The notes beneath the pieces were generated by a model. The model saw only the letters and a program-made list of their open reading frames with translations. It did not search any database and had not been told where the DNA came from. From Micromonospora humi (GTDB lineage Bacteria; Actinomycetota; Actinomycetes; Mycobacteriales; Micromonosporaceae): a stretch of DNA of 64,000 nt. Made by a program: the position numbers and the translations under genes. This document shows positions 8,134 through 19,107 of the stretch, in pieces; position 1 is the first letter of the stretch, and the number at the start of each line of letters is the position of its first letter. The stretch lies in contig NZ_FMDM01000005.1 in the NCBI RefSeq assembly GCF_900090105.1, positions 372,001-436,000 on the forward strand, in the 5' to 3' direction.

Positions 8134-10275
8134 CTACAGCCCTTCCGCCACCGACGCGGCGATCTTCAACCAGGCGTCGCGGGTGGCGGTGGAGAGCTGG
8201 CCGTAGCGCAGCGGCTCGCCGGTGTCGATGAGCCGCTCGTACGGCGCCAGCAGCACCGCCCGGGTGCGCGCGGCGAAGTGGGCCTGGATGGCCGGCAGGT
8301 CGATCTCCTTGCGGGACGGCGGCATCGAGACCACGGTGACCGCCTGCCGGACCAGCCGCTGCCGGCCGCTCTGCTCCAGGTGGTCGAGCATCCGGGCGGC
8401 GGTCTCGGCCGAGTCGTTCCGCGCCGACATGGTGACCACGAGCTGGTCCGTCGCGTCCATGGCGGCCTGCCAGTTCTGCGCCCGGACGTTGTTCCCGGTG
8501 TCCACGAAGATCAGCTTGTAGAAGCGGCTGACCACCTCGCGGATCTCCGCGAACGCGGCGGCGGTCAGCATCTCGCCGCCGGTCGCCGACTCGTCCGAGG
8601 CGAGCACGTCGAACATGCCCTCGCCCTGCGAGCGGACGTACTGCGACAGGTCGCCGACCCGACCGTGGGCACCCTGGAACTGGCCCAGATCGCGCAGCAT
8701 GTCGCGCACCGTGCGGGCGTGGAAGTCCTGCTGGGCGCGCATCCCGAGGGTGCCCTGCGTCTCGTTGTTGTCCCAGGCCAGCACGTACCCGCCGCGCTTC
8801 TGCCCGAACGTCATGGCGAGCAGCAGGATGGCCACCGTCTTGCCGGCCCCGCCCTTGGGGTTGACCACGGTGACCTGGCGCAGTCCGCCGAAGTTGCGGC
8901 GGACCATCTCGATGTCGCGCTTCAGCTCCTGCTCGTGGCGGCCGGGCGCGAGCCGGACCAGCCCCGTCCGGTTGACCACCGCGCGAACGCCCATGGTGGC
9001 CACCGGGTCGACCGGGCGGGCCTGCCGCCGGCGGGCGAAGTCCTCGGCGGTCGGGGGTGCCGCCTGCTGGGGCGTCCACCCCGGCTCCGGGTACACCCCG
9101 GGCGGCAGGGGCTGCTGCGGCGCCTGCGGGCCGGACGCCGGTGAGGGCTGTGCCGGCCCACCGGGCCGGGGCGGCCCGCTCTCCTGCCCGGACCCGGCGT
9201 GCGGGACCGGCCCGGCGTGCGGGACCGGCCCGGGCTGCTGCGCCGGCCCGCCCGCCTGGGGCGCCTCGGTCTGCGGGGGCCACCCGGGTGGGTACCAGCC
9301 CGGCTGGCCGGTCTGGTCGGGTTGCTGCGGGTAGGGGACCGGCGGGTAGGCCGTCCCGTTGCCGTACGGCGGCGGCTGCTGCATCGGCATCCCCGGCGAC
9401 GGCGGGAACGGACCGAGTCGGGGCGGCGCGTCCTCGGCGGGCCCGTCCGGCCCCGCCGGCTGCGGGCCGACGACCCGCGCCGTGCCGATGGACGTCGGCC
9501 CGTCGACCGTGGTCAGGCCCTGGACCGGTGTCGGGGCGTCGAGCGGTGTCGGGCCGACGGGGGTGGGGCCGACGGACGGTCCGGCGCTGAGCCCGCCAGG
9601 GCCGCCGACGGCCGGTTGGCTCGGCGCGTGGGGGTGAGCCGGCGCGCCGACGGCGGGCGCCGGGACCGGGCCCGCCGAGCCGGCCGCATCAGCCGTGGTG
9701 CGCTGCGGTGGCTGCGCCCACGGCGACGCGGCCCGCCCGTTGGCCGGGGCGTCACCGCCGCCGGCAGCCGGCGCCGTGGCGATGGGACCGTCCTCGTGGG
9801 CGGCGGGTCGGTCGGTCGTGGCCCCCGGACCCGGCGTGGCCGTCACCGGGACGGCGCCGGACGCCGCCGGCCCGGGCGCCGGACCGAACTGCGACGGTCG
9901 GGCGCCGGATTGCGGCGGTGCCGGGCTCGGCTGTGGTGGCACCGGGCTGGGCTGCGGCGGTGCCGGGTTGACGCGCGGCGGTGCCGGGCTCGGCTGTGGC
10001 GGTGCCGGGCTGCCATGCGGCGACGGTGCCGGGCTGGGCTGTGGGGGTACCGGGCTGGCCTGCGGCGACGGTGCCGGGGTGACCTGCGGTGCCGGCACGG
10101 GGGCGCCGGCGTGCGGGAGAGGCCAGGGCGGTGCGGCCGGCTGGGCCGGAGCCGCCCACGGCGGCGCGGCCACCACCCCGTCGATCTCCTCGGGCGGCCA
10201 GAGCGGTTCGACGTCCCGCTCCGGCACCTGCGATCGGCCCGGCACGGGGGTTCGGTCGTCGTTCTCATGCACCAC
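8134..10275 (-). CDS. Proline-rich MinD/ParA-like ATPase (EspI-like architecture)
   Basis: About 713 residues. The first ~430 are low-complexity, rich in Pro, Ala, Gln and Gly, with repeated units such as SPAPPQ and PVPPQP; the last ~280 form a SIMIBI/MinD-type ATPase. The deviant Walker A is VVNPKGGAGKT (about residue 470), followed by LAWDNNETQGTLGMR and LIFVDTGNN as later nucleotide-site motifs. This arrangement resembles EspI-type proteins of type VII secretion, but no ESX gene lies nearby. GGGGAGG lies six bases before GTG 10275; an ATG at 10290 has its ribosome site too close. Likely membrane- or polymer-associated ATPase; its target is unknown. Confidence 0.72.
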   Translation of the reverse strand: MVHENDDRTPVPGRSQVPERDVEPLWPPEEIDGVVAAPPWAAPAQPAAPPWPLPHAGAPVPAPQVTPAPSPQASPVPPQPSPAPSPHGSPAPPQPSPAPPRVNPAPPQPSPVPPQPSPAPPQSGARPSQFGPAPGPAASGAVPVTATPGPGATTDRPAAHEDGPIATAPAAGGGDAPANGRAASPWAQPPQRTTADAAGSAGPVPAPAVGAPAHPHAPSQPAVGGPGGLSAGPSVGPTPVGPTPLDAPTPVQGLTTVDGPTSIGTARVVGPQPAGPDGPAEDAPPRLGPFPPSPGMPMQQPPPYGNGTAYPPVPYPQQPDQTGQPGWYPPGWPPQTEAPQAGGPAQQPGPVPHAGPVPHAGSGQESGPPRPGGPAQPSPASGPQAPQQPLPPGVYPEPGWTPQQAAPPTAEDFARRRQARPVDPVATMGVRAVVNRTGLVRLAPGRHEQELKRDIEMVRRNFGGLRQVTVVNPKGGAGKTVAILLLAMTFGQKRGGYVLAWDNNETQGTLGMRAQQDFHARTVRDMLRDLGQFQGAHGRVGDLSQYVRSQGEGMFDVLASDESATGGEMLTAAAFAEIREVVSRFYKLIFVDTGNNVRAQNWQAAMDATDQLVVTMSARNDSAETAARMLDHLEQSGRQRLVRQAVTVVSMPPSRKEIDLPAIQAHFAARTRAVLLAPYERLIDTGEPLRYGQLSTATRDAWLKIAASVAEGL

Positions 10276-10351
10276 GCGGTTCCTCCCCATCCCTCCCGCC
10301 GAGGATAGGCGGTCCAGCCAGCCGGGCGAGCCGGGTGCGGATCGATCGAGG

Positions 10352-12762
<2,411 letters not shown>

Positions 12763-12806
12763 CCCCGCTGCCTGCCTCTCACCCCCTGCCCTCCCGAGTC
12801 GCCGGT

Positions 12807-12861
12807 GATCAAGGATTTCGCGTCGGAAACCGGCGCGAACGGTGACGCGAACTCCTTGGTC
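12807..12861. repeat. Palindromic repeat, family 2 (copy 1)
   Basis: Arms GATCAAGGATTTCGCGTC and GACGCGAACTCCTTGGTC, 18 bases each with two mismatches, separated by 19 bases. Related copies lie at 13874, 25113, 32654 and 39229. It sits between purA and the AbiEi/DUF559 gene. Confidence 0.85.
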
Positions 12862-12951
12862 GACTTCCCGAGGGTGGGCGGGGGTGGGGGGTTCTCCACA
12901 GGGTTTTCCACAGGGGTTTCCCGGGTGGGATGGGAGCGGGACCGTGGGTCG

Positions 12952-13875
12952 GTGAGGCAACTCGACGAGTTCGGACGGCGGTCCCTTCGGCAGGGTGAGT
13001 TCGTGACGGTGTCGGAGGCGTTGCGGCGGGGACTCAGCCGTGACCAGATCCGCCAGTTGGTCCGCTCGGGTCGGTGGACTCGTGTCTCGCGCGGCTGCTA
13101 CCTGCCGATGCCGGATCCGCCCGCCGCCGCACTGCGACGTACCCGCATCAGCGCTGCGGTGGCGAGCCTGGGCCCGGGTGCGGTCGCCGTGCTGCACACC
13201 GCTGCCGAGTTGCACGGCATCGCCGGTCTACGACCGACGGCCGCGATACACGTGTCCGTACCGCCCGATCGCCCGCACGCGCAGCGCAGGTCCGAGCCGG
13301 CACTTGCGGTGCATCAACTGGCGTTCGACCCGGCGGAGATCGTCCAGGTCGGCGGCGTGCCGACGACGGATCCTGTTCGCACGGTGGCTGACCTCGTGCT
13401 GCGTGCGGAGCGCTATCCGGCGGTGTGCGTCCTCGACTCGGCGCTCAACCAGCGACTCCTGGCCGAGTCCGACCTGCCCCTGCTGCTCGCGCTCGTCGCC
13501 GGGCGCCGCGGCGCGGTTGCCGCGCGCCGACACGTGGCCGAGGCCGACGGCCGGGCCCAGTCGCCCCTGGAGACGCGCGCCCGGCTCCGATGCGTCGACG
13601 GCGGCGTCCCGCCGGATGCCCTGCAACTGCATGTCCGGGATGACGACGGTTACCTGCTCGGTATCGGTGACCTGGCCTGGCGGGACGCTCGCCTCATCGC
13701 GGAGGCGGACGGTCGGGCCCCGCACCTGACTCCACCGGCCGTCTATGCCGACCGGTTCCGGCAGAACCGTCTCGTGAACGCCGGTTGGCGCCTGCTCCGC
13801 TTCACCTGGGCCGACACCCTCCGCCCCGACTACATCCCGGAAACGGTCCGACGGGCTCTGCACCACGCCGGTTGA
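12952..13875 (+). CDS. AbiEi-type antitoxin-domain / DUF559 (Vsr-like) nuclease-fold protein
   Basis: About 307 residues. Residues ~10-60 form the AbiEi-type winged helix (LRRGLSRDQIRQLVRSGRW, then RVSRGCYLPMP). The C-terminal third has a DUF559 PD-(D/E)xK-like core: SPLETRARLRC, GIGDLAWRDARLIAEADGRA, and DRFRQNRLVNAGWRLLRFTW. The family is abundant in actinobacteria and often annotated as a type IV antitoxin, yet no toxin partner (AbiEii) is adjacent. GTG 12952 is chosen because upstream codons run into a palindromic repeat. The gene is bracketed by two copies of family-2 palindromes (12807 and 13874). Nuclease activity and a link to the palindromes are inferences. Confidence 0.7.
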   Translation: MRQLDEFGRRSLRQGEFVTVSEALRRGLSRDQIRQLVRSGRWTRVSRGCYLPMPDPPAAALRRTRISAAVASLGPGAVAVLHTAAELHGIAGLRPTAAIHVSVPPDRPHAQRRSEPALAVHQLAFDPAEIVQVGGVPTTDPVRTVADLVLRAERYPAVCVLDSALNQRLLAESDLPLLLALVAGRRGAVAARRHVAEADGRAQSPLETRARLRCVDGGVPPDALQLHVRDDDGYLLGIGDLAWRDARLIAEADGRAPHLTPPAVYADRFRQNRLVNAGWRLLRFTWADTLRPDYIPETVRRALHHAG

Positions 13876-13928
13876 CCAAGGAGTTCGCGTCAGCCGGAAC
13901 ACGATTCTGGGACGCGAACTCCTTGATC
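13874..13928. repeat. Palindromic repeat, family 2 (copy 2)
   Basis: Arms GACCAAGGAGTTCGCGTC and GACGCGAACTCCTTGATC, 18 bases each with one G-T type mismatch, separated by 19 bases. It begins at the last base pair of the AbiEi/DUF559 stop codon and ends shortly before the purD promoter. Confidence 0.88.
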
Positions 13929-13952
13929 AACGATGTGGAGGGTGGGGGTCGG

Positions 13953-13966
13953 TAGGATGCTCGGTC
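13953..13966 (+). promoter_or_regulatory. Predicted leaderless promoter -10 of purD
   Basis: TAGGAT (13953-13958) is followed after eight bases by the purD GTG, and no ribosome-binding site is present. In actinobacteria a TANNNT element 6-8 bases before the start codon marks transcripts that begin at the start codon. Confidence 0.5.
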
Positions 13967-15214
13967 GTGCGGGTTCTTCTTGTGGGTGGTGGGGGGCGGG
14001 AGCATGCTCTCGCGCTCGGACTGGTCGCCGATCCGTCGGTGGAGGCGGTGGTCGCGGCTCCGGGTAACCCGGGGATCGCCGAGGTGGCCTCGCTGCGGGA
14101 GGTGACCGCGACCGATCCGGCGGCGGTGGCCGCGCTCGCCGTCGAGGTCGCGGCGGACCTGGTGATCGTCGGCCCCGAGGCGCCGCTGGTGGCGGGCGTC
14201 GCCGACGCGGTACGCGCCAAGGGCATCGCGGTGTTCGGCCCGGGTGCGGAGGCGGCCCGGCTGGAGGGCTCGAAGACGTTCGCGAAGGACGTGATGACGG
14301 CCGCCGGCGTGCCGACCGCGCGCGCGTACACCTGCACCGACGCGGCGGCCGTGGCGCGGGCGCTCGACGAGTTCGGCGCGCCCTACGTGGTGAAGGACGA
14401 CGGGCTCGCCGCCGGCAAGGGCGTGGTGGTCACCGACGACCGGTCGGCCGCCGAGCGGCACGCGGCCGAGTGCGGCCGGGTGGTGATCGAGGAGTACCTG
14501 TCCGGCCCCGAGGTCTCGCTCTTCGTGGTCACCGACGGCGAGGCGGCCCTGCCGTTGCTGCCCGCGCAGGACTTCAAGCGGGTCGGCGACGGCGACACCG
14601 GGCCGAACACCGGCGGCATGGGGGCCTACTCGCCGCTGCCGTGGGCGCCACCGAACCTGGTCGACGACGTGATGCGGGACGTGGTGCACCCAACGCTGGC
14701 CGAGCTGCGCCGCCGGGGCACCCCGTTCAGCGGCCTGCTCTACGTGGGCCTGGCGATGACCCCGGCCGGCCCGCGGGTGATCGAGTTCAACGCGCGCTTC
14801 GGCGACCCGGAGACCCAGGTGGTGCTGGCCCTGCTGGAGACGCCGCTGGGCGGGCTGTTGCACGCCGCCGCCACCGGCTCGCTGGGCGCGCACCCGCCGC
14901 TGCGGTGGCGCGACGGCGCGGCGGTCACCGTCGTGGTCGCGGCCGAGGGCTATCCGCAGGGTCCGCGTACCGGTGATGTGATCACCGGCGCGGACCGCGC
15001 CGGGATCATCCACGCCGGCACCCGCCGGGACGCCGACGGCACGTTGCGCTCCGCGGGCGGCCGGGTCCTCTGCGGTACGGCGACCGGCGCGGACCTGGCC
15101 GCCGCGCGCGACGCCGCCTACCAGCTGGTACGCGGCATCGAGCTGGCCGGCGCCCACCACCGCACCGACATCGCGGCGGCGGCGGTCGACGGCCGGATCA
15201 CGATCCCCGGCTGA
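13967..15214 (+). CDS. purD: Phosphoribosylamine-glycine ligase (GAR synthetase)
   Basis: A 415-residue ATP-grasp enzyme joining phosphoribosylamine and glycine in step two of de novo purine synthesis. Family motifs: [14 protein letters not shown] at the N-terminus, [12 protein letters not shown], the ATP-grasp stretch [36 protein letters not shown] with the following GMGAYSP, and [12 protein letters not shown] with metal-binding residues. The length is normal. GTG 13967 directly starts the conserved VRVLLVGGG and appears leaderless. It stands alone here, separated from purA by the AbiEi/DUF559 gene, and ends 24 bp from a convergent small membrane protein gene. Confidence 0.96.
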   Translation: MRVLLVGGGGREHALALGLVADPSVEAVVAAPGNPGIAEVASLREVTATDPAAVAALAVEVAADLVIVGPEAPLVAGVADAVRAKGIAVFGPGAEAARLEGSKTFAKDVMTAAGVPTARAYTCTDAAAVARALDEFGAPYVVKDDGLAAGKGVVVTDDRSAAERHAAECGRVVIEEYLSGPEVSLFVVTDGEAALPLLPAQDFKRVGDGDTGPNTGGMGAYSPLPWAPPNLVDDVMRDVVHPTLAELRRRGTPFSGLLYVGLAMTPAGPRVIEFNARFGDPETQVVLALLETPLGGLLHAAATGSLGAHPPLRWRDGAAVTVVVAAEGYPQGPRTGDVITGADRAGIIHAGTRRDADGTLRSAGGRVLCGTATGADLAAARDAAYQLVRGIELAGAHHRTDIAAAAVDGRITIPG

Positions 15215-15238
15215 CGGTCGGGGCGGCCGGCGCGCCGG

Positions 15239-15487
15239 TCAACGGCCGCGCTTGCGGATGAGCACCGCGAGGACGCCGAAGGCCGCGGTGACGATGGTGC
15301 CGACCACGCCCATGCCCGCGGTGGCGGTCTCGCCGACGTCCACGCCGCACGCGGCGAGCACGGTCAGCAGGAGGACGGTCAGGAGCCCGCTGCCCGCGAT
15401 GGCCCAGATCCACCTCTCGACGCCGACGGGGTGGCCGTCGTCGTCACCGTTGCCGCCGCCCGTGTCACCCGGGACCGGGAGTCCCAT
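15239..15487 (-). CDS. Small membrane protein, unknown function
   Basis: An 82-residue protein with a hydrophilic Gly/Asp-rich N-terminus (MGLPVPGDTGGGNGDDDG), two membrane helices (IWAIAGSGLLTVLLLTVLAA and GMGVVGTIVTAAFGVLAVLI) and a basic RKRGR end. GGAGGG lies nine bases before ATG 15487. The second helix pattern recalls small holin-like or DUF-type actinobacterial membrane proteins, but I cannot assign a family. It is convergent with purD. Confidence 0.6.
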   Translation of the reverse strand: MGLPVPGDTGGGNGDDDGHPVGVERWIWAIAGSGLLTVLLLTVLAACGVDVGETATAGMGVVGTIVTAAFGVLAVLIRKRGR

Positions 15488-15656
15488 GCCGCACGTCCCT
15501 CCGCCGGTGCCGGCGTCGACGACGCCGACCGTTCGAGAACCCGCTCATGCTTCTCTATGGACAGTAGGCGATGGGAGCACGTAAATGGGAGAGCGGCGAT
15601 GAGATTCCCATGCACATAACGGCATAAGCCGCATAACGCAGAGTCGGCGAGTGGCC
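15488..15656. other. Comparatively AT-rich intergenic stretch
   Basis: About 170 bp between the small membrane protein start and the fadD stop, richer in A and T than its surroundings around 15540-15640 (for example ACATAACGGCATAAGCCGCA). It probably holds the promoter of the small membrane protein gene. No gene was seen. Confidence 0.35.
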
Positions 15657-15659
15657 CGG

Positions 15660-17225
15660 TCAGCCGAAGTAGCGGCGCAGCTCCCGGCCGAGCACCTTGC
15701 CGGTGGCGTTGCGGGGAAGGTACTTCACGAGGACCACGTCCCGGGGCACCGAGAAGCGGGCCAGGTAGCGCCGGACGTACTCGCGGACCGCCTCCGGGTC
15801 GAGCGTCTCGCCGGGGCGCAGCGCCAGGAACGCGGCCAGCCGCTGCCCGTACTCCGGGTCCGGCACGCCGATCACCGCCACCTCACGGACCTGCGGCAGC
15901 CGGGCGATCAGATCCTCCACCTCGGAGGGGAAGACGTTCTCCCCGCCCGAGACGATCATGTCGTCGGCGCGTCCGTCGACGAAGAGCAGGCCGTCCGGGT
16001 TGAGCCGGCCGAGGTCGCCGGTGTCCAGCAGGCCGTCGCGGCTCTCCCGGCCGGCGCCCGAGGTGTAGCCCTCGAAGAGCATCTCGTTGCCGACGAAGAT
16101 CCGCCCCACCTGGCCGGTGCGGACCGGCTGGCCGGCCTCGTCCACGATCTCCAGCCGGGTGCCGTGCGGGGGCCGGCCGGCCGTGGTGGGCGCGGCGCGC
16201 AGCTCGGCCGGGCCGGCGATGGACGCCCAGGAGACCTCGGTCGAGCCGTAGAGGTTGTAGAGCACGTCGCCGTAACGGTCCATGAACGCCGTGGCCAGAT
16301 TGCCCGGCAGGGCGGAGCCGCTGACCGCGGCGACCTTGAGCGGCGGCCGGGGCTGCGGCGGCGCGACCTCCATGAGCCGTTGCAGCATCACCGGTACGGC
16401 GAAGAGCGCGTCGCACGGCTGCTCGGCCAGCGCGGCCAGGGTGGCGGCCGGGTCGAAGCGGCGGTGCAGCACCACCGTGGCGCGCAGCGCGAACGACACC
16501 TGGAGGGCGGCGTACCCCCAGGTGTGGAAGACGGGCGCGGCGATCATCACGACGTCGTGCACGTGCAGCGGGATCCGGTCGATGATGGACACCAGCGGAC
16601 CGAAGCCGTGCGGGGTGGGGCGGCGGGCGCCCTTGGGGGTGCCGGTGGTGCCGGAGGTCAGCACGATGGTCCGGCCGTCGCGCTCCGGCGGCTGGAGCTT
16701 GTCGCCCGGCACGGCGCCGGCGATCAGCTCCTCCTGTCGCCGCTCGTCGACCCGGTGCAGCTCGGCCGGGAGGCCGAGGACCCGGTCGGCGAACTCGGCG
16801 TCGTGCACCAGCGCGCGTAGCCCCTGTTCCTCGGCGACGGTGACCAGCTGCGCGGCGGAGAGACCGGTGTTGACCAGGACGGCGTCCGCGCCGAGCAGCA
16901 TCGACGCGACGATCGCCTCGATCAGGCCGTGGTGGTTGCGGCAGAGCAGCCCGACCCGGTCGCCGGCCTGCACGCCGAGCCCGGCGCGCAGGGAGCGGGC
17001 CAGCCGCTCGGACCGGTCCAGCAGTTGCTGGTAGGTGAACGTGGCGCCGTGCTCGTCCACGACGGCGACGCGGCCCGGATCCCGGGCGGCGGCCTGGCGG
17101 AGTTCCCCGGCGAGGCTCCAGCCCCACCGGCGCAGCGCGTTGAGCTGCGAGGCGACCCGGATCGGGCGGCCCGGGGTGAGCAGACCGCGTCGGGTCAGCG
17201 TGGCGACGATGAACGGCAGGTCCAC
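15660..17225 (-). CDS. Acyl-CoA synthetase (AMP-binding, FadD type)
   Basis: A 521-residue adenylate-forming enzyme of the ANL superfamily, predicted to activate a fatty or other carboxylic acid as acyl-AMP and then acyl-CoA. Motifs: TIVLTSGTTGTPKGARRP (phosphate loop), YNLYGSTEVSWASI, GLLDTGDLGRLNPDG, DDMIVSGGENVFPSEVED (hinge) and PRNATGKVLGRELR with the catalytic Lys. ATG 17225 has AAGGAGG seven bases upstream. The gene lies downstream of SCP2 and acyl-CoA dehydrogenase genes on the same strand, but two hairpins in the 145-bp gap suggest separate transcription. Chain-length preference cannot be read. It resembles mycobacterial FadD2-like proteins in overall form. Confidence 0.88.
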   Translation of the reverse strand: MDLPFIVATLTRRGLLTPGRPIRVASQLNALRRWGWSLAGELRQAAARDPGRVAVVDEHGATFTYQQLLDRSERLARSLRAGLGVQAGDRVGLLCRNHHGLIEAIVASMLLGADAVLVNTGLSAAQLVTVAEEQGLRALVHDAEFADRVLGLPAELHRVDERRQEELIAGAVPGDKLQPPERDGRTIVLTSGTTGTPKGARRPTPHGFGPLVSIIDRIPLHVHDVVMIAAPVFHTWGYAALQVSFALRATVVLHRRFDPAATLAALAEQPCDALFAVPVMLQRLMEVAPPQPRPPLKVAAVSGSALPGNLATAFMDRYGDVLYNLYGSTEVSWASIAGPAELRAAPTTAGRPPHGTRLEIVDEAGQPVRTGQVGRIFVGNEMLFEGYTSGAGRESRDGLLDTGDLGRLNPDGLLFVDGRADDMIVSGGENVFPSEVEDLIARLPQVREVAVIGVPDPEYGQRLAAFLALRPGETLDPEAVREYVRRYLARFSVPRDVVLVKYLPRNATGKVLGRELRRYFG

Positions 17226-17265
17226 GGCGCAACCTCCTTCGCGTTCGTGGTCTCCCGATCTTGCC

Positions 17266-17302
17266 TCCGGCCCGTCCGGCCGATGCGACCGGACGGGCCG
17301 GA
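17266..17302 (-). terminator. Hairpin terminator after the acyl-CoA dehydrogenase gene
   Basis: A perfect 14-bp stem, TCCGGCCCGTCCGG with CCGGACGGGCCGGA, and a 9-base loop. A second hairpin with CCCGACCCGC/GCGGGTCGGG arms lies at about 17309-17358. Both are between the fadE-type stop and the fadD-type start on the minus strand. Confidence 0.7.
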
Positions 17303-17370
17303 GGGGGCCCGACCCGCAACGGATGCGCCCGGCACGGCGCGGCCCGTCGCGGGTCGGGGTCCGGCGGCGA

Positions 17371-18585
17371 TCAGCGGATCTGCATCCCGGAGATGGCCCG
17401 GGAGATGACCAGCCGCTGGATCTCGGAGGTGCCCTCGAAGATGGTGTAGATCTTGGCGTCCCGGTACCACCGCTCGACCGGGTGGTCGCGCAGGAAGCCC
17501 GCCCCGCCGAGGAGCTGGACCGCCCGGTCGGTCACCGAGACGGCCACCTCGCCGGCCTTGAGCTTGGACATCGAGCCCTCGCCGGCGGTGAACGGCCGGT
17601 TGTTGCGGCCCATCCAGGAGGCCCGCCAGACCAGCAGCCGGGCCGCGTCGATCTCCATCTTCATGTCGGCGAGCGCGAACGCGACCGCCTGGTTGGTGAT
17701 GATCGGCCGCCCGAACTGCACCCGGCTCTTGGCGTAGTCGAGCGCGTACTCGTAGGCCGCGCGGGCCACGCCGAGCGCCTGCGCGCCGACGGTCGGGCGG
17801 GACAGCTCGAACGTGCGCATCGCGGCCTGGCCGGAGGCGCGTTGGCCGGCGCGCGCCCGGGCGAGCCGCTCGTCGAGGGCGTCCTTGCCCCCGAGCAGGC
17901 AGCGGCCCGGCACCCGGACGTCGTCGAGGAAGACGTCGGCGGTGTGCGAGGCGCGCAGCCCGAGCTTGCGCAGCTTGCGGGTGGCGCTGAGGCCGGGCGT
18001 GCCCGGCGGTACGACGAACGCGGCCTGCCCGCGTGAACCCAGCTCCGGCTCGATCGAGGCGGTGACCACGTGCACCCCGGCGATGCCACCGTTGGTGGCG
18101 TACGCCTTCTGGCCGTTGAGCACCCACTCGTCGGTGGCCTGGTCGTAGACGGCGCGGGTGCGCATCGACCCGACGTCGGAGCCGGCCTCCGGCTCGCTGG
18201 TGCAGAACGCGGCGACGGCCGGGGAATCGACGTCGCCGAAGCACTGCGGCACCCACTCGACGAGCTGGTCGGGGGTGCCGGCGCCGTAGATCCCGGCGAC
18301 CGCGAGCGCGGTGCCGAAGATGCTCAGGCCGATGCCGGCGTCACCCCAGAAGAGTTCCTCGCTGGCGATCGGCAGCGAGAGGCCGGTGGGGTCGGCCCAG
18401 CAGGTGGCGAGGAACTCGAACCCGTACAGGCCGACCTTCGCCGCCTCCTGGATGACCGGCCAGGGAGTTTCCTCCCGGGCGTCCCACTCGGCCGCGGCCG
18501 GGCGCACGACCTCGGCGGCGAAGCCGTGCACCCAGTCGCGAAGGTCTCGCTGCTCCTCGTTCAGGTCGAGCGAGAACTCGGCCAT
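17371..18585 (-). CDS. Acyl-CoA dehydrogenase
   Basis: A 404-residue flavoprotein catalysing the first, FAD-dependent oxidation of beta-oxidation. Typical blocks: AAFCTSEPEAGSDVGSMRT (FAD/substrate site), WVLNGQKAYATNGGIAGVHV, YAKSRVQFGRPIITNQAVAF, VQLLGGAGFLRDHPVERWYR and AKIYTIFEGTSEIQRLVISR, where the Glu before GTSE is the catalytic base position of many family members. ATG 18585 lies two bases from the stop of the SCP2 gene, so the two are co-transcribed. Their promoter region holds a predicted TetR operator. Substrate unknown; with SCP2 it may be a sterol or branched-chain lipid. Confidence 0.9.
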   Translation of the reverse strand: MAEFSLDLNEEQRDLRDWVHGFAAEVVRPAAAEWDAREETPWPVIQEAAKVGLYGFEFLATCWADPTGLSLPIASEELFWGDAGIGLSIFGTALAVAGIYGAGTPDQLVEWVPQCFGDVDSPAVAAFCTSEPEAGSDVGSMRTRAVYDQATDEWVLNGQKAYATNGGIAGVHVVTASIEPELGSRGQAAFVVPPGTPGLSATRKLRKLGLRASHTADVFLDDVRVPGRCLLGGKDALDERLARARAGQRASGQAAMRTFELSRPTVGAQALGVARAAYEYALDYAKSRVQFGRPIITNQAVAFALADMKMEIDAARLLVWRASWMGRNNRPFTAGEGSMSKLKAGEVAVSVTDRAVQLLGGAGFLRDHPVERWYRDAKIYTIFEGTSEIQRLVISRAISGMQIR

Positions 18586-18587
18586 GG

Positions 18588-19040
18588 TCAGGCCTTGGGG
18601 ATGTCGAACAGGTTGGCGATGTTGGCCGCCAGGCCCAGGTCACCCTTGGCCTTCAGCTTGCCGGTCATGAACATCATCACCGGGTTGGCGCCGCCGGAGA
18701 CGATCTTCAGGAACTCGACCGGGCCCATGGTGAGGCTGAGCTTCGGGTCCCGGGTCGGGGTCTCCGAGACGGTGCAGGTGCCGTTCTCGATGACGATCTC
18801 GTAGGTGTCGGTGCCGCCGTCCGGACGGCCGGTGATGTTCCAGTGGATGACCGCGTTGGTGGAGCCGGCGCGGTCGGCGCGGAACAGCGTGGGCATCCGG
18901 TTGAAGACCTCGCTGAGGATCTTGCCGCGCTGCTCACCGGACATGATCTCGGCGATCTTGTCGTCCGGCGTGGACTTGACCAGCTGCGCGAACTCCTTCG
19001 GGCCGACGTTGGCGAAGTTGGCCGGGTCGAAGTCAGTCAT
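18588..19040 (-). CDS. SCP2 sterol-binding domain protein
   Basis: A 150-residue stand-alone SCP2 domain, a hydrophobic-pocket fold that binds sterols or fatty acyl chains. The protein has IAEIMSGEQRGKILSEVFNR, HWNITGRPDGGTDTYEIVIE and KLSLTMGPVEFLKIVSGGAN, with the hydrophobic MMFMTGKLKAKGDLGLAANI near the end. ATG 19040 has GAGAGG upstream. It is the first gene of a unit with the acyl-CoA dehydrogenase and is divergent from a TetR regulator, whose paired operators lie between them. Likely a lipid carrier or regulator subunit for the dehydrogenase. Confidence 0.88.
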   Translation of the reverse strand: MTDFDPANFANVGPKEFAQLVKSTPDDKIAEIMSGEQRGKILSEVFNRMPTLFRADRAGSTNAVIHWNITGRPDGGTDTYEIVIENGTCTVSETPTRDPKLSLTMGPVEFLKIVSGGANPVMMFMTGKLKAKGDLGLAANIANLFDIPKA

Positions 19041-19061
19041 GGGGGATGCACCTCTCGACTT

Positions 19062-19094
19062 GGTTACTCTGGCGTAACCCTACGCACGAGTAGG
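19062..19094. promoter_or_regulatory. Paired inverted-repeat operators in the SCP2/TetR divergent promoter
   Basis: Two overlapping inverted repeats: GGTTAC-6-GTAACC (19062-19079) and CCTAC-6-GTAGG (19079-19094). Read in opposite directions they share a near-identical 12-mer, TACTCTGGCGTA (19065-19076) and TACTCGTGCGTA (minus strand, 19092-19081). They lie just upstream of a TATGCT -10 (19095-19100) for the TetR gene. A related site occurs at 26689-26704. Autoregulation by the adjacent TetR protein is inferred. Confidence 0.65.
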
Positions 19095-19107
19095 TATGCT
19101 CGCAAGA

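Noticed and set aside
12892..12912. Two DnaA-box-like sites, TTCTCCACA and TTTTCCACA
   Set aside because: Only two imperfect boxes, with no dnaA, dnaN or AT-rich region; not an origin.
12952..13875. A type IV toxin-antitoxin pair
   Set aside because: Only the AbiEi-like half is present; no AbiEii-like nucleotidyltransferase is adjacent.
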